Shown one piece after another: positions 1-10,924 of a stretch of DNA of 64,000 nt. Under the pieces are notes generated by a model that searched no databases, was not told the DNA's origin, and was given only the letters and a program-made list of their open reading frames with translations. This DNA comes from Borreliella japonica (GTDB taxonomy: Bacteria > Spirochaetota > Spirochaetia > Borreliales > Borreliaceae), in the NCBI RefSeq assembly GCF_900099615.1, contig NZ_FMTE01000003.1, positions 157,164 through 221,163 of the forward strand, in the 5' to 3' direction. The translations under genes were made by a program, and so were the position numbers. The first letter of the stretch is position 1, and each line of letters starts with the position of its first letter.

Positions 1-1166
1 AAAAATTTTTAGATGAAGAGATTGAAAATGCTGTAATAACAGTTCCTGCGTATTTTTCTGAGATCCAAAGAAGAGGTGTTGTTGAAGCTGCAAATTTTGC
101 TGGTTTGAATTGCAAGGCCATACTTAATGAGCCAACTGCAGCTGCTATCGCTTATGCCTTTGAAAGACAAATTGATGGAATTTTTCTTATTTACGATCTT
201 GGGGGTGGAACTTTTGATGTAACTCTCATGGAAAAGCAAGGTGAGATCTATACTGTTCTTTCGGTTAAAGGACAAAGCCGACTTGGAGGAAATGATTTTA
301 ATAAGATCATTGAAAAGCATGTTTTAGATAGTTTTAAAAATGAATATCCCGATTTTAATTTAGAAGATGTTTTCCTTCTTGAAGAATTAAGAGAACGAAT
401 TGAAGAAGGTAAAAAAAATTTATCTGTTATGGAAGAGGTTGACATCACTTTGCTTTTTCTTGATGGTAAACATTTAAATTACAGACTTAAAAGGAATGAA
501 TTTAATTTAATGATAAGTGAATATGTTGAAAAGACTATTCAATTGTCTATGGAATGTATTGCTGATTCTGGGGTTGATATTAATAGTGTTTCAAAAATCA
601 TACTTTCCGGTGGCTCAACAAGGATTCCTTTGATTGAAAAAGTTTTAAAGGAATCTTTTCCTTCTGTTTCGATTTTAGACGCTTTAAATCAAGATGAAGT
701 TGTAGCTATTGGTGCAGGTATTCATGCTTTTAGTCTTTCTAGGAATGATTCTATTATTAAGTTTAAAGATGTGACTCCTTATTCTCTTGGACTTGAGATA
801 AAGGGCAATGAATGTTTTACTTTAATAGAGAGAAATGCAGCTTTACCAGTTTCTAGGAGCAAACTATTTACGACTACTAATGATTATCAGGATGAAATTG
901 AGATTCATATACTTCAAGGTGAATATAAAAAAGCTTCTTTGAATTGTTCTATAGGTAGGTTTTCCTTTGGGAATATTCAAAAAGCTTTAAAAGGAATCCC
1001 CAAAATAGAAGTACTTTTTACATTAAATGAAAGTGGTATTTTGAGTGTTAATGCCAAAGATTTGCAGACAAATTCTTCTAACTTTATTGAAATAAAAATT
1101 ACAAGTTCATCTGACAATGTAGCAAAAGAAAGCCTTTCAAATACTTTTACAAGTATTATTGATTGA
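1..1166 (+). CDS. DnaK-like Hsp70 chaperone without lid domain (5' end missing)
   Basis: The reading frame is open from base 3 through the window edge, so the start lies outside. It begins inside the Hsp70 nucleotide-binding domain: AVITVPAYF, then NEPTAAAIAYAF, the phosphate loop DLGGGTFDVT and LSGGSTRIP near the end of the ATPase domain. A substrate-binding beta domain follows, starting at DVTPYSLGLE. The protein stops soon after, about 387 residues into the visible part, so the alpha-helical lid of about 130 residues and the acidic tail of a full DnaK are absent. It is probably a second, specialised Hsp70 beside the housekeeping DnaK (BB0264 of B31 from memory). Its client is unknown. Confidence 0.93.
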   Translation, partial: KFLDEEIENAVITVPAYFSEIQRRGVVEAANFAGLNCKAILNEPTAAAIAYAFERQIDGIFLIYDLGGGTFDVTLMEKQGEIYTVLSVKGQSRLGGNDFNKIIEKHVLDSFKNEYPDFNLEDVFLLEELRERIEEGKKNLSVMEEVDITLLFLDGKHLNYRLKRNEFNLMISEYVEKTIQLSMECIADSGVDINSVSKIILSGGSTRIPLIEKVLKESFPSVSILDALNQDEVVAIGAGIHAFSLSRNDSIIKFKDVTPYSLGLEIKGNECFTLIERNAALPVSRSKLFTTTNDYQDEIEIHILQGEYKKASLNCSIGRFSFGNIQKALKGIPKIEVLFTLNESGILSVNAKDLQTNSSNFIEIKITSSSDNVAKESLSNTFTSIID

Positions 1167-1191
1167 AGACTTAAAGAAATAAGATATTTTT

Positions 1192-1698
1192 TTAAAAATA
1201 ATAAATTATTTTTCCCAATATGTTATCAATTTTTATAAATCCGTAATCTCTTGAGTCTAATGAGTTTTTTTTATTTTCTCCTACGACTAAATAGTGATTG
1301 TCCGGAATTTTTTCAGTATTTTTTTTTAAAATATTTTCATCTATTTTGAAGTTTAAGTCATGTATGCATATTCCATTTTTTTCTATTTGTTTAAATTTTT
1401 CTCCTGGGATTGCAAAAATTTTTTTGATGGCAATTTTTTTTGTTATAGGATCTTTAATAAGTACCACTTCATTTTTTTTGGGATTTTTCCATAATAAAAA
1501 GTATTTTTGTTGATTTTTAAGTCTAATTCCATATGCAAATTTGTGATTTACAATCCAATTTTTGTCAAATATTGTTGGGGTCATTGATTCGCCTTTTACT
1601 ATGTAAAAGGATAAGAACAATTTTATTAAGGTTAATAAAAATAAGGAGGCGGCTAAAATTGACGCTAGTGCATATTTGTGAGCTTTAAATATTCTCAT
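1192..1698 (-). CDS. lepB: Type I signal peptidase
   Basis: A 168-residue membrane-anchored serine protease that removes signal peptides on the outer face of the inner membrane. One N-terminal membrane segment (about residues 10-34) is followed by box B with the nucleophile Ser38 (GESMTPT). Lys92, in the KKIFAIPGE box, is placed like the general-base lysine of LepB. Box E is GENKKNSLDSRDYG. It is shorter than E. coli LepB (324 residues) and close to minimal Gram-positive forms. It converges on the Hsp70 gene with only 25 bases between stops. From memory, Borrelia encodes more than one such enzyme, so the division of labour is unknown. Confidence 0.93.
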   Translation of the reverse strand: MRIFKAHKYALASILAASLFLLTLIKLFLSFYIVKGESMTPTIFDKNWIVNHKFAYGIRLKNQQKYFLLWKNPKKNEVVLIKDPITKKIAIKKIFAIPGEKFKQIEKNGICIHDLNFKIDENILKKNTEKIPDNHYLVVGENKKNSLDSRDYGFIKIDNILGKIIYYF

Positions 1699-1740
1699 AA
1701 CTTTTAAACAATGCTTTCATTAAAATGCAATTTTCTATTG

Positions 1741-1746
1741 TATAAT
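1741..1746 (+). promoter_or_regulatory. Candidate -10 element for the LysM/M23 gene
   Basis: A perfect TATAAT lies 14 bases before the ATG at 1760. No good -35 is seen at 16-18 bases upstream and there is no clear ribosome binding site, so the transcript may have a very short leader. In this AT-rich DNA a lone -10 is weak evidence. Confidence 0.3.
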
Positions 1747-1759
1747 GAAATAGCATGTT

Positions 1760-3013
1760 ATGATTATACCAAAAAAAAAGCAAAGGGTAGAAAAACGTAA
1801 AAAAAATTTTTTATTTAATAGCAAAAAGAGTGCTAATTTAGAATTAAAAGATTTTGCCAATATTAGGAATATTGGCAAAATAAGAAAAAAGGTTTTCAAG
1901 TTTAAAAACTTTTTAAAAAAAATTGATTTTTTTTTAAAAAAGTTTTCTTTATTTTTCTATAAGCTTAAAATACAAAATATCAATCATTATGAATATAAAT
2001 ATTATTATAAGGGCTTGAGAGAGAAAGTTTTTGACATTTTTAGCTTAAAACTTGATTATAAGCTCGTTTTTAAGCTAAATGCAATAATTTTTATTTTTAT
2101 ATTAATATTTTATATTAATATTTTTTCTTACTACGATTCATATGTTTTTTTAAATAGACTCGCTTTTCCAAAAGATTATTTTATTGATACATTTTTATAT
2201 TATAGCGATCAAGATATAGCCCAAATTAGTAGTTATTTGCTTGAATCTAATGTTTCTACAAATACTCCCGGATTTAAAAAAAATTTTGTATTAAAGGTAT
2301 TGGACCATAAAATTAAGCCTGGAGAAACGCTCTCCCATGTTGCAGCTAGGTATCAGATAACCAGTGAAACTTTAATTTCTTTTAATGACATTAAAGATGT
2401 AAGAAGTATTAGGCCAAATTCGGTTATTAAAGTTCCTAATATGAAAGGAATTGTTTATGTTGTCAAAAAAAATGACTCTATTTCGTCTATAGCTAGTGCT
2501 TATAATGTTCCCAAGGTGGATATTTTAGATTCTAATAATCTTGATAATGAGGTTTTATTTTTAGGGCAAAAATTGTTTATTCCTGGAGGAAGATTGCCCA
2601 AAGATTTTTTAAAAGAAGTATTAGGAGAGACTTTTATTTATCCTGTACAAGGTGTTATTACTTCAGGATATGGTTATCGACCAGATCCTTTTACAAGAGT
2701 TATTAGCTTTCATAATGGAATAGATATTGCAAATTTAGCTAATACCCCTATTAAAGCTTCAAGAGAGGGTATTGTTGTAACTGTGGGATTTAATGCTGGA
2801 GGGTATGGGAAATATGTTGTTATTTCTCACAGTAACGGATTTCAAACTTTATATGCGCATTTGAATTCTTTTGCTGTTAAAGTTGGGAAAAAAGTTTCAA
2901 GAGGAGCAATAATAGGTTACATGGGAAGTACTGGATATAGCACAGGTAATCACTTGCATTTTACCATTTTTAAGAATGGTAAAACCGAAAATCCTATGAA
3001 ATATTTAAGGTAG
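1760..3013 (+). CDS. LysM-M23 peptidoglycan endopeptidase, membrane anchored
   Basis: A 417-residue protein with a very basic N-terminal region (about 100 residues, Lys/Phe rich), one membrane segment at about 105-125, two LysM peptidoglycan-binding modules (about 176-222 and 228-272) and an M23 zinc endopeptidase domain (about 300-415). The catalytic ligands appear intact: H318 and D322 in HNGID, and H398 and H400 in NHLHF. It should cut peptide cross-links in the periplasm. The long basic cytoplasmic tail is unusual for this family. It is the first of three M23 proteins in this window. Confidence 0.9.
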   Translation: MIIPKKKQRVEKRKKNFLFNSKKSANLELKDFANIRNIGKIRKKVFKFKNFLKKIDFFLKKFSLFFYKLKIQNINHYEYKYYYKGLREKVFDIFSLKLDYKLVFKLNAIIFIFILIFYINIFSYYDSYVFLNRLAFPKDYFIDTFLYYSDQDIAQISSYLLESNVSTNTPGFKKNFVLKVLDHKIKPGETLSHVAARYQITSETLISFNDIKDVRSIRPNSVIKVPNMKGIVYVVKKNDSISSIASAYNVPKVDILDSNNLDNEVLFLGQKLFIPGGRLPKDFLKEVLGETFIYPVQGVITSGYGYRPDPFTRVISFHNGIDIANLANTPIKASREGIVVTVGFNAGGYGKYVVISHSNGFQTLYAHLNSFAVKVGKKVSRGAIIGYMGSTGYSTGNHLHFTIFKNGKTENPMKYLR

Positions 3014-3019
3014 TGTTTT

Positions 3020-4423
3020 TCATATATATTTGGATATATTAATTTTTTTAAGTATTTGAGTTAGTCTTTTGCCTTCTACTAAATCAATAAGCCTTCCTTC
3101 AATCATTTGTTTGGCCTTTAAAGAGAATTTTGATGGAGCAATACAGAGCCCTTTTATTTTATTTTCTTTTATTTTTGAAATGAAATCTTTTAAAAATAAT
3201 TCACCAAAAGTGTCTTGTTCAGTTCTTACAAAGCGTACTATTAAATTTTCTTCCCACTGATTGTTAGCTAAGTGAAAGTTCATATCAATAAATTGTGATG
3301 TTATTTCGTTTATTTTAGAATCTCTTACTTGAAATTTATTTAAATATAGTTTTAAAATAATTTCATTTGCTAGTTTTTCAAAATTTTCTTTTGAACTGCG
3401 CAAATATATTCTTAGTGCTATGTTTTCGTTTAATCTTTTGCTAAATTCTAATTTTTCTTTAATTTTTTTGTAATTTGGATCAATATCTTCAACTCTGGTA
3501 AAAGCTTCTGTAGCTTTTTGATAATTTTCAACAGAGATTTGGAGTTCTCCAAGATTATAAAATAATTCAAGAAAAATTTTTTTAGGCAAGTCAGGTTTTA
3601 CTTTTATTATTTCTTTAATATTTTGTTCTAATTTCTCTAATTCTTTATTTTTTGAATGAATCTCTGATGTAATTAGCAAAGCCTCATAAATCATTCCGTC
3701 TTTTTGTTTTATTTTGTTAGCAATCTCTAGTGCTAGATGATCTTGGTTCATTTTTGATAAAGATTTAGCATATGCTAAAAGAGCGTCAATATCTCCTTGT
3801 ATATGTTTTTTAATGTTATTAAATATTCCAGCAGCTTTTCTATAGTTTTCCAGATTAAATAAAGTTATTCCTATGTGTTTTAGAATGTCTTTATTATTTT
3901 TATTAAACTTGTAGACTTTTGTAAGATAGTATAGAGCTTCTTTATACATTTCATTTTTTAAGAATGCTATGCCAAGATAATAATTTGCATCCTCATCTGT
4001 TTTTTTTATCAAGTAAGCTTTTTTTAAAAATTCTAAGGCTTCTCTATTAAAATTTCTTTTAAGATTGTAAAATCCATAGCTTAAAAAAGCTTTAAATGTG
4101 TTTATTTCTTGGCTTATTGGGTTGTCTTCTATTAATTGGCATAATTTTTTTGCATATTTTATACCATTCTCATAGTCTTTATTTTTATAGTAGTAATCAT
4201 TTAAAATTTCAAGGGCACCTATTTCGTTTGGATTTGTTTTTAATATAGAAATTGCTCTTTCGATTAATTTTCGTGTTCTCTCGTCATCTTTTTTGATTTT
4301 TCCTTTAGTTTTGCCCATTGTAAGTTTTAATGCGATTTTAAAAAATAAAAATACTAAAATAAATACTGTTAATGAAGAGATTACTATAAATAGCGATAAC
4401 ACTCGTATTGCTCCTAAATTCAA
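3020..4423 (-). CDS. Membrane-anchored TPR protein
   Basis: A 467-residue protein with one N-terminal membrane segment (about residues 7-33), a short Lys/Arg-rich stretch and then a series of tetratricopeptide repeats (for example ANYYLGIAFLKNEMYKEAL and EALEFLKKAYL), covering roughly residues 55-330. The last 120 residues form a separate domain that I do not recognise. TPR arrays bind partner proteins; nothing in the sequence names the partner. It converges on the LysM/M23 gene with 6 bases between stops, and is divergent from the acidic membrane protein gene at 4608. Confidence 0.8.
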   Translation of the reverse strand: MNLGAIRVLSLFIVISSLTVFILVFLFFKIALKLTMGKTKGKIKKDDERTRKLIERAISILKTNPNEIGALEILNDYYYKNKDYENGIKYAKKLCQLIEDNPISQEINTFKAFLSYGFYNLKRNFNREALEFLKKAYLIKKTDEDANYYLGIAFLKNEMYKEALYYLTKVYKFNKNNKDILKHIGITLFNLENYRKAAGIFNNIKKHIQGDIDALLAYAKSLSKMNQDHLALEIANKIKQKDGMIYEALLITSEIHSKNKELEKLEQNIKEIIKVKPDLPKKIFLELFYNLGELQISVENYQKATEAFTRVEDIDPNYKKIKEKLEFSKRLNENIALRIYLRSSKENFEKLANEIILKLYLNKFQVRDSKINEITSQFIDMNFHLANNQWEENLIVRFVRTEQDTFGELFLKDFISKIKENKIKGLCIAPSKFSLKAKQMIEGRLIDLVEGKRLTQILKKINISKYI

Positions 4424-4526
4424 AATATCTCATTAATTTGTATAATCATCATATCTACTTTTAATAAAAGCTATTTACTTAAAATAAAAGTAATTTGTAA
4501 GTTGAACATCACATTATTTATATTAT

Positions 4527-4558
4527 ATTATAGTTATAATAATAATGATAACTATAAT
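4527..4558. repeat. Inverted repeat in a divergent intergenic region
   Basis: Two 11-base arms (4527-4537 and 4548-4558, ATTATAGTTAT and its exact complement) surround a 10-base spacer. The repeat sits in the 184-base gap between the divergent TPR gene (start 4423) and the gene at 4608. It could be an operator or a hairpin in the leader of the plus-strand gene. AT-rich chance symmetry is also possible. Confidence 0.35.
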
Positions 4559-4607
4559 TAGTACATAAATTTGGTTTCAATAAAATAAAGCAAAGAGGTT
4601 GTAATTT

Positions 4608-5615
4608 TTGAAAGGGTTTTTAGCAATAAAATTATCTAATAATGAGTATTATTCGGTTTTAAATTTAGATGATAGTTCTGTTAAAAGAGTAATATTGGGC
4701 AAGATTGCGGGCGATACTAGTATTAAGTTGAATTTTTATGTTAGTGAATATGAAGATTTTTCAGCTCCTTTTTTAGTTGGTTCTTTTTTCTTGGATAATC
4801 TAAAAAAGGAAAGCTTGAGTGTAAATGTTTATTTTAAAGTTATAGATGAAATACTTTATGTTTATAGTGAATCTGATGGGATTCAAGATAAATCGAAGTT
4901 CGATTTAAGTCTTGTAGATTTTAATCAAAACTTTAAAGAATCTAATGGGGAGGGCGACCTTTTAAATGGTTTTAAAAGCAATATTGGCAATGATTTGCCT
5001 GTTGAAAATTTGGGTTCTGAGTTTGATTTAAATTTTGAAGAAAGAGATGATTTTGTTAAAAAAGATGTTTTTGATTTAACTATGCCTATTGTTGATTCTG
5101 TAGATTTAAAAACCGAAGAAGATCAAAAAATTGAGTTAAATGATTCAGATGATAATGATAGTGATAATGATGATGATGATTTCAAAGAAGAGTTTAATTT
5201 AGAAGCTAAAAAAATTGATTATATTGATGAGGGGTCTTTGAATCTTAATAATTTTGAGTTTCAAGAATTAAAAGAATTTTCTTCTGAAGAAGAAGATTTG
5301 CATGATTTAAGTGTTGAAGACATTATTGCAGATATTGACAAAGATTTAATAGATACTTCAGATGAAGATGTTGAACTAGATCTTAGAGAGGATTTTGAGA
5401 ATGATGTGGTGAAAAATAATTTTAAATTAAATTCAAGTGAGGGAGTAGTTCATTCCCCCATGTTATATTTAAGTCTTATTTCTCTTTTTCTTCTAATATT
5501 TTTTTCTTTATTTTTAATTTTTTCAAAAATTTTAAAGCCCAGAGATTTTGTCTCATATTACTTTAAATGTGGTAAAAATAGAATTGAGAAATATGGAAAA
5601 GATCAACATGTTTAA
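4608..5615 (+). CDS. Acidic protein with C-terminal membrane anchor, unknown function
   Basis: I do not recognise a family. The 335-residue product starts at TTG, about 12 bases after an AGAGG sequence; no better in-frame start is evident. Residues 1-110 look folded and beta-rich. They are followed by about 180 strongly acidic residues, with an Asp/Asn/Ser run around 180-192, and then a single membrane segment near the C-terminus (about 285-310). The topology suggests a tail-anchored cytoplasmic protein. Its 3' end overlaps the start of the lytic transglycosylase gene by about 20 bases, so the two are probably translated from one mRNA. Confidence 0.75.
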   Translation: MKGFLAIKLSNNEYYSVLNLDDSSVKRVILGKIAGDTSIKLNFYVSEYEDFSAPFLVGSFFLDNLKKESLSVNVYFKVIDEILYVYSESDGIQDKSKFDLSLVDFNQNFKESNGEGDLLNGFKSNIGNDLPVENLGSEFDLNFEERDDFVKKDVFDLTMPIVDSVDLKTEEDQKIELNDSDDNDSDNDDDDFKEEFNLEAKKIDYIDEGSLNLNNFEFQELKEFSSEEEDLHDLSVEDIIADIDKDLIDTSDEDVELDLREDFENDVVKNNFKLNSSEGVVHSPMLYLSLISLFLLIFFSLFLIFSKILKPRDFVSYYFKCGKNRIEKYGKDQHV

Positions 5616-7755
5616 TAGAAATTTTTGTGTATTGCAAAATTTTCTTTTTTTATCTTTAAGTTTTTTTTCATGCTTTGTGAAAAAAGAAATTTCAGGTAGT
5701 GATTTTATCAAGGTGCATTCAAAAGAGTTTGATTTAAATAATTTGAATTGGTTATGGAATTTTGATTATTCAAAAAAAAATTTTGATAAGCATTTTAACA
5801 TAGATTCAAGTTCTTATATATATGTTGCTTATTTGTTTAAAAAAATAGGATTTGAAGAGAAATTTGTAGAGTATATGAAAAAGGCTATAGCTGATGGGGA
5901 TAGTATTGCATCCCAGTTTGCCGGAATTAAACTTATTGAATATTTTAACTCAATAAAAGAGTATTCTTCGTCTGAATTGATTGGAGAGAGACTTCATAAA
6001 AAATACGAAAATAATAAATTCATTATGCTAGGCTATTTTAAAAGTCTTTATTGGCAAAAGAAGAACGATAAAGCACTTAGTCTTTTAAGTAAACTTGATA
6101 AGATGAAATTTTCTGATTATCAGGAAAATGAAAATATTTTGTTAAAGGCAGCTCTTTATCTTAATCTTTCTAATGTAAGTGAGTCAAAAATTTATTTTAA
6201 TAAGCTTTTTGAGAATTTACCTTCAAATTATTTACATGTAAGAGCTTATGATTATTTTATTATTGAAAATAAGTCTAAATACTTTAGTGAAAATTTTTTA
6301 AATCTTGTTAGGTTTAAGTATGAAGTGGCGAATGGTAATTTTAATAGTGCAATAAATATATTGAATAAAAATGGTTTGCGTGATTATTATGACAATAATG
6401 TTGTGTTAAGCGATGTTTATAAGGCTTTTATTAGTTCTGGAAAAATTTCAAATGCTTTAACATTTTTTAGTAAAATAAGGAGCAAATATAAGAATTATTA
6501 CTTAGGCATTTTAAATCTTAGGAGAAGAAATAATTTAGGACTTCTTATTTTAAAAGAATATCTTGAAGGTTTAAATCTTAGTAATGAGATTAACAGGCTT
6601 GCTTTGCTTAATACGGCTTTTAGCAATTTAATTTTTACTAAAAGTGCAAGAGATTATTTTGCCGAAAGTGTAGCCAAGTTTTATACCGAGAGCGATAAAA
6701 AAAATTCTACTTTTATTAAGATTTTAGAAGAATATATTTTAGAATCAATTCAGCTTGAAGACTATGGCAACCTTTATAAACTTTATTCTAATGCTCAAAA
6801 AGTTATTTCTGATTCTATTTTGTCTAAGCTTGCCTTTATTAATGCTAGACTTATATATCATAAATTAATTAAACCTAAGGGAAGCGGAGAGTATAAGAGT
6901 CTTTTGCATTCTGCTGTTAATTATGATAAATGGTCTTATTCTTCATTTATGAGTAGGTACTTATTAGATCAAAATATTGATGATTTTTTTACAAGCGGGC
7001 TTGATGTTAAATATGAACAATCTGATTATGAGATTTTTTTAGAGAGGTTTTTAAAATTCAATCTTTGTCATTATCTTAGAGAGTTTATTTCTGAAGATTT
7101 TAGGAATGGATATAAATTTTCGCTCGATTTTTATCGAAGAGTATACGATGAACTTTTAAAGAGTGAAAATTATTATGATGCAACTCTTGTAATTAATTAT
7201 CTTGTAAGTCAAGATGAATCTGCTTTAATGGAGAGTGACTATAAAAGGCTTTATCCTTATTTGTATGGATCTCTGGTAGAATATTGGGCTAAAAGGCGTG
7301 GACTTGAAACTAGTGTTGTATTTTCTTTAATAAAAGCAGAGAGTAGCTTTGAGAAAAATGCTGTCTCAAAGCCCGGTGCTATTGGTCTTATGCAGGTTAT
7401 GCCGTCAACAGCAAATGATATTTCTAAGGAACTTAAGTATTTTGATTATAATTTAAAGGCCCCAAAAGATAATATAATAATTGGGACATATTATTTGAAA
7501 AAAAGAATATCTACAACCGGTAGCCTTTACAAAGCCCTTGCATCTTATAATGGAGGTATTGGCAATGTTAGAAAGTGGGAAAAAAGTTATGGACATTTGT
7601 CTAAAGAGCTTTTTATTGAGGCAATTCCTTTTAGTCAGACTAGAAATTATATTAAAAAAATATTAGTTTATTCGATATTTTATGACGCTTTGTATGAAAA
7701 GAAGGGAATAGATTCGGTGATAGTTAAAATTATGGGTGAATTTCCTAAAAATTAG
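5593..7755 (+). CDS. Soluble-type lytic transglycosylase (SLT) lipoprotein
   Basis: A peptidoglycan-cleaving enzyme of glycoside hydrolase family 23. The C-terminal SLT domain (last 170 residues) has the catalytic glutamate in KAESSF, then [10 protein letters not shown] and ASYNGG. The preceding 500 residues are helical and repeat-like, as in Slt70 superhelical domains. The N-terminus is a lipoprotein signal peptide ending FFSC, so the protein is probably anchored in a membrane facing the periplasm. The frame is open back to a TTG at 5548, but the signal peptide fits ATG 5593 or ATG 5608; both ribosome binding sites are weak. The start lies inside the preceding gene, implying coupling. Confidence 0.87.
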   Translation: MEKINMFNRNFCVLQNFLFLSLSFFSCFVKKEISGSDFIKVHSKEFDLNNLNWLWNFDYSKKNFDKHFNIDSSSYIYVAYLFKKIGFEEKFVEYMKKAIADGDSIASQFAGIKLIEYFNSIKEYSSSELIGERLHKKYENNKFIMLGYFKSLYWQKKNDKALSLLSKLDKMKFSDYQENENILLKAALYLNLSNVSESKIYFNKLFENLPSNYLHVRAYDYFIIENKSKYFSENFLNLVRFKYEVANGNFNSAINILNKNGLRDYYDNNVVLSDVYKAFISSGKISNALTFFSKIRSKYKNYYLGILNLRRRNNLGLLILKEYLEGLNLSNEINRLALLNTAFSNLIFTKSARDYFAESVAKFYTESDKKNSTFIKILEEYILESIQLEDYGNLYKLYSNAQKVISDSILSKLAFINARLIYHKLIKPKGSGEYKSLLHSAVNYDKWSYSSFMSRYLLDQNIDDFFTSGLDVKYEQSDYEIFLERFLKFNLCHYLREFISEDFRNGYKFSLDFYRRVYDELLKSENYYDATLVINYLVSQDESALMESDYKRLYPYLYGSLVEYWAKRRGLETSVVFSLIKAESSFEKNAVSKPGAIGLMQVMPSTANDISKELKYFDYNLKAPKDNIIIGTYYLKKRISTTGSLYKALASYNGGIGNVRKWEKSYGHLSKELFIEAIPFSQTRNYIKKILVYSIFYDALYEKKGIDSVIVKIMGEFPKN

Positions 7756-7769
7756 TATTGGAGCATTTA

Positions 7770-8570
7770 ATGACAAATATTTTAAGTGTAATTATTCTGG
7801 GTATTGTTCAAGGTATTACAGAGTTTTTGCCAATATCTAGTTCTGGGCATTTATTGCTTTTTAGACATTTTATGCATTTAAATCTTCCAATAATATTTGA
7901 TATTTATTTACACTTTGCAACAGTTTTGGTTATTATTATTTACTATCGTCAACGAATTTTAGAACTTTTTTCAACTTTTATAAGGTTTTTTTTAATAAAA
8001 ACCGTTAAATCTGATTTAACAAATTTAAAGTTAATGTTTCTAATATTAATAATAACTATTGTTACCGGAGTTGTTGGAACTTTTATTTCAAAATACGAGA
8101 GAATGTTTACATTGCCTTTTGTTTTAATTAATTTCATTATAACAGGGATTTTAATTTTGATACTGGAATTTAATTTTTTTAAAATTGATTTTAAAGGCAA
8201 TATTTTGTTAGTAGGAATTTTTATGGGGCTAATGCAAGGTTTAGGTGCGATTCCAGGGATCTCTCGTTCGGGAGTTACAATTTTTTCTGCGGCGGTTTTA
8301 GGATTTAATAGAAAGAGTGCATTTGAAATTTCATTTTTGTCTTTAATCCCAATAGTTTTTGGAGCGATTTTATTAAAATATAAAGAATTTTATGATGCTT
8401 TTATGGTTTTAAATTTTTTTGAAATAAACTTAGGAGCATTGGTTGCTTTTGTTGTTGGTATTTTATCAATAAATTTCTTTTTCAAAATGCTTAATAACAA
8501 AAAACTATATTATTTTTCAATATATTTATTTGCACTTTCAATTACAGTTTGTTATTTTTTTAGAATATGA
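7770..8570 (+). CDS. uppP: Undecaprenyl-diphosphate phosphatase UppP (BacA)
   Basis: An integral membrane enzyme that recycles undecaprenyl pyrophosphate to the monophosphate carrier used for peptidoglycan synthesis. The two family signatures are present: [14 protein letters not shown] near the N-terminus and PGISRSG in the second half. There are about seven or eight hydrophobic segments. The frame is open from a TTG at 7758, but that TTGGAG is a good ribosome binding site for ATG 7770, giving 266 residues, the normal family length. The stop overlaps the ftsK start (ATGA), so the two are translationally coupled. Confidence 0.95.
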   Translation: MTNILSVIILGIVQGITEFLPISSSGHLLLFRHFMHLNLPIIFDIYLHFATVLVIIIYYRQRILELFSTFIRFFLIKTVKSDLTNLKLMFLILIITIVTGVVGTFISKYERMFTLPFVLINFIITGILILILEFNFFKIDFKGNILLVGIFMGLMQGLGAIPGISRSGVTIFSAAVLGFNRKSAFEISFLSLIPIVFGAILLKYKEFYDAFMVLNFFEINLGALVAFVVGILSINFFFKMLNNKKLYYFSIYLFALSITVCYFFRI

Positions 8571-10924
8571 AAGATTTTTATCAGTATTTTCAATTTTTGT
8601 TTTTTTTTATGCTTTCGGTTATTTCTTTTTCCCTTTTTGTAGCATTGACCCCTTTGAGCAATATATTTATGTTTTTTGTTTTCAACCTAATAGGACAAAT
8701 ACTGCTTAATGTTTTTTCATTTTTATCATTTTATTTAATAATTTATCCACTTGTTAATTGGTACGCTTATAAAAAACATATTTTTACTAAACGATTTATA
8801 TTCAATTGGAATTATACTGTAATATTGTTTTTTACTTTAATATTTTTAATAAAAATTAATTCTAATGTTGAAAAATCTTATCTTATTAAGATATTTCTTG
8901 TCAATTTTGGTACAATACTAGGAAATTTTTTTATTTTTATTTTTTTAATATTAGAATTTGTTGTTTGGATTTACTTGAATTATGCCTTTTTCAAGGATGT
9001 TAATTTTATTTTAGATACTTTTAAATTTTTAGAGTTTAAGATCAAAATTTTGTTTGAAAATATATTAAGTTATTTTCCCTTTTCAAATTCATTGGATGTA
9101 AAAAAAGATATTAAAGTTTATGGAGATTTTGCAGAAGATTTAAAAGATTCTCAAAGTTTTGATGAGAAAAAGAATATTATTAATGATGAGGAATATCAAG
9201 CTTTATGGTCATTTAGTGATTTTTTAAGAAGCAATAGAAAGCCTTCCAATGTTAATTTAGCCAAAACTGTTTTTGAAAGCTCAGATCCAGATTCCAGAGA
9301 ATCAGACTCTTTAAATAAGGAGACTTTAGATGATAACGCTTTAAATTCAGCTGAAATTGATGATTCTTGCGAATATAAATATTTGGATAATCTTGAAGAT
9401 AATAAGCTGATTATTAGTGGGAAGGTTAAGGCCGGTGAGATAAGGGCTAAAGGCATAATTAGTAAAGTTACTGTTCCTCATGTTTATAACGAAAATGTAG
9501 TTTTAAATAAAAAAAGTGATTCTTACGTTATTGATATTTCAGTTTTTGACCAAAAAGAGGTTAAAAATAATGTAGAGGATGTTGAATATGAGAAAGAAAT
9601 TCAAAAGCAATCAATTATTCTTCAGGAGACATTAAAAGAGTTTAATATTAATGCTAAGTTAATTGATGTTATTAAAGGTCCTGTTGTGACAATGTATGCT
9701 GTTCGTCCTGATAAGGGGATTAAACTTTCTAAGATTACTTCTATTTCTGATAATATTGCCTTAAGACTTGCAGCTATTAGGGTTAGAATTATTGCTCCAA
9801 TTCCTGGCAGGGAAGCTGTAGGAATTGAAATTCCCAATAAAAGACGTGAGTTTATTTTAATTTCAGAGATAATAGACAGCAAGGAATTCAGAGGTGATTT
9901 TAGAATTCCTTTTGCTCTTGGGAAAGAGATTAGTGGTGAAAATATTGTTTTTGACCTTGTTAGTTCTCCCCATCTATTAATAGCTGGTGCAACCGGAGCG
10001 GGTAAATCGGTTTGTGTAAATTCTTTAATTGCATCAATTATTTTTTCCAAATCTCCAGATGAAGTGAAATTAATTATGATAGATCCCAAAATAGTTGAGC
10101 TTAAACTTTTCAATGATATTCCTCATTTATTAACTCCAGTTATTACAGATGTAAAGAGAGCCTTAGAAGCTCTTAGATGGTGTCTTGACGAGATGGAGAG
10201 AAGGTATGTGTTTCTTGATAATTTATTGGTAAGAGATATTTCCTCTTATAATAAAAAAATAAAAGATGAAAATTTGAATTTAATGGCTTTGCCATATCTT
10301 GTAATAATTATTGATGAATTTGCAGATCTTATTCTTTCTGCAAGAAAAGATTTAGAAAATTTAATTTCTAGACTTGCTGCAATGGCTAGAGCTGTAGGTA
10401 TCCATTTGGTTCTTGCAACCCAAAGACCTTCAGTTGACGTTATTACAGGGGTAATAAAAGCCAATTTTCCTTCAAGGATTTCTTTTATGGTAGCCAGTTC
10501 TATGGATTCTAGAATAATTCTTGGATCTTCTGGTGCTGAAAAGCTTTTAGGAAAGGGCGATATGCTTTATATTAGTTCTTTAAATCCTTTTCCCAAAAGA
10601 ATTCAAGGTGGATTTTTAAAGGAAAGAGAAGTTTACAGACTTGTTGAAGAGGTTAAAAAATTTGGTTTTCCAAATTATATTGATGATGAAATATTTATTG
10701 ATAGTGCAAAAGAGCCAGATTCAGTTGCTCTTGGACCTTCTGACGAGCCAATGTTTGATGAAGCTCTTGAGATTGTTAAAGCCACAAGAAAGGCATCAGC
10801 ATCTTATCTGCAAAGAAGATTAAAGATAGGTTACAATAGAGCGGCTCGAATTATTGAAATTATGGAAGATATGGGATACATAGGGCCTGTTAATGGATCA
10901 AAACCAAGAGAGGTGTTAATTTAA
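8567..10924 (+). CDS. ftsK: DNA translocase FtsK/SpoIIIE
   Basis: A 785-residue septum-located DNA pump that clears and aligns chromosome ends at division. The N-terminal 155 residues hold about four membrane segments, followed by an acidic linker of about 170 residues (much shorter than in E. coli FtsK). The motor domain has Walker [10 protein letters not shown] at about 473-481 and Walker [10 protein letters not shown] near 579. The C-terminus ends in a winged-helix gamma domain ([17 protein letters not shown]) that would read polar DNA motifs. On this linear chromosome a dimer-resolution role is not obvious, so DNA clearance from the septum is more likely. It overlaps uppP by 4 bases. Confidence 0.96.
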   Translation: MKDFYQYFQFLFFFMLSVISFSLFVALTPLSNIFMFFVFNLIGQILLNVFSFLSFYLIIYPLVNWYAYKKHIFTKRFIFNWNYTVILFFTLIFLIKINSNVEKSYLIKIFLVNFGTILGNFFIFIFLILEFVVWIYLNYAFFKDVNFILDTFKFLEFKIKILFENILSYFPFSNSLDVKKDIKVYGDFAEDLKDSQSFDEKKNIINDEEYQALWSFSDFLRSNRKPSNVNLAKTVFESSDPDSRESDSLNKETLDDNALNSAEIDDSCEYKYLDNLEDNKLIISGKVKAGEIRAKGIISKVTVPHVYNENVVLNKKSDSYVIDISVFDQKEVKNNVEDVEYEKEIQKQSIILQETLKEFNINAKLIDVIKGPVVTMYAVRPDKGIKLSKITSISDNIALRLAAIRVRIIAPIPGREAVGIEIPNKRREFILISEIIDSKEFRGDFRIPFALGKEISGENIVFDLVSSPHLLIAGATGAGKSVCVNSLIASIIFSKSPDEVKLIMIDPKIVELKLFNDIPHLLTPVITDVKRALEALRWCLDEMERRYVFLDNLLVRDISSYNKKIKDENLNLMALPYLVIIIDEFADLILSARKDLENLISRLAAMARAVGIHLVLATQRPSVDVITGVIKANFPSRISFMVASSMDSRIILGSSGAEKLLGKGDMLYISSLNPFPKRIQGGFLKEREVYRLVEEVKKFGFPNYIDDEIFIDSAKEPDSVALGPSDEPMFDEALEIVKATRKASASYLQRRLKIGYNRAARIIEIMEDMGYIGPVNGSKPREVLI

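Noticed and set aside
9..320. Minus-strand open frame of 103 codons opposite the Hsp70 gene
   Set aside because: It lies antisense to a clear Hsp70 domain, has no ribosome binding site and no protein-like composition.
1921..1950. Long A/T homopolymer stretches as phase-variation tracts
   Set aside because: Such runs occur throughout this AT-rich genome, and here the frame is intact.
9622..10113. Minus-strand open frame of 163 codons within ftsK
   Set aside because: It is the mirror of the FtsK motor domain, rich in Ile/Ser/Leu as expected of such shadows.
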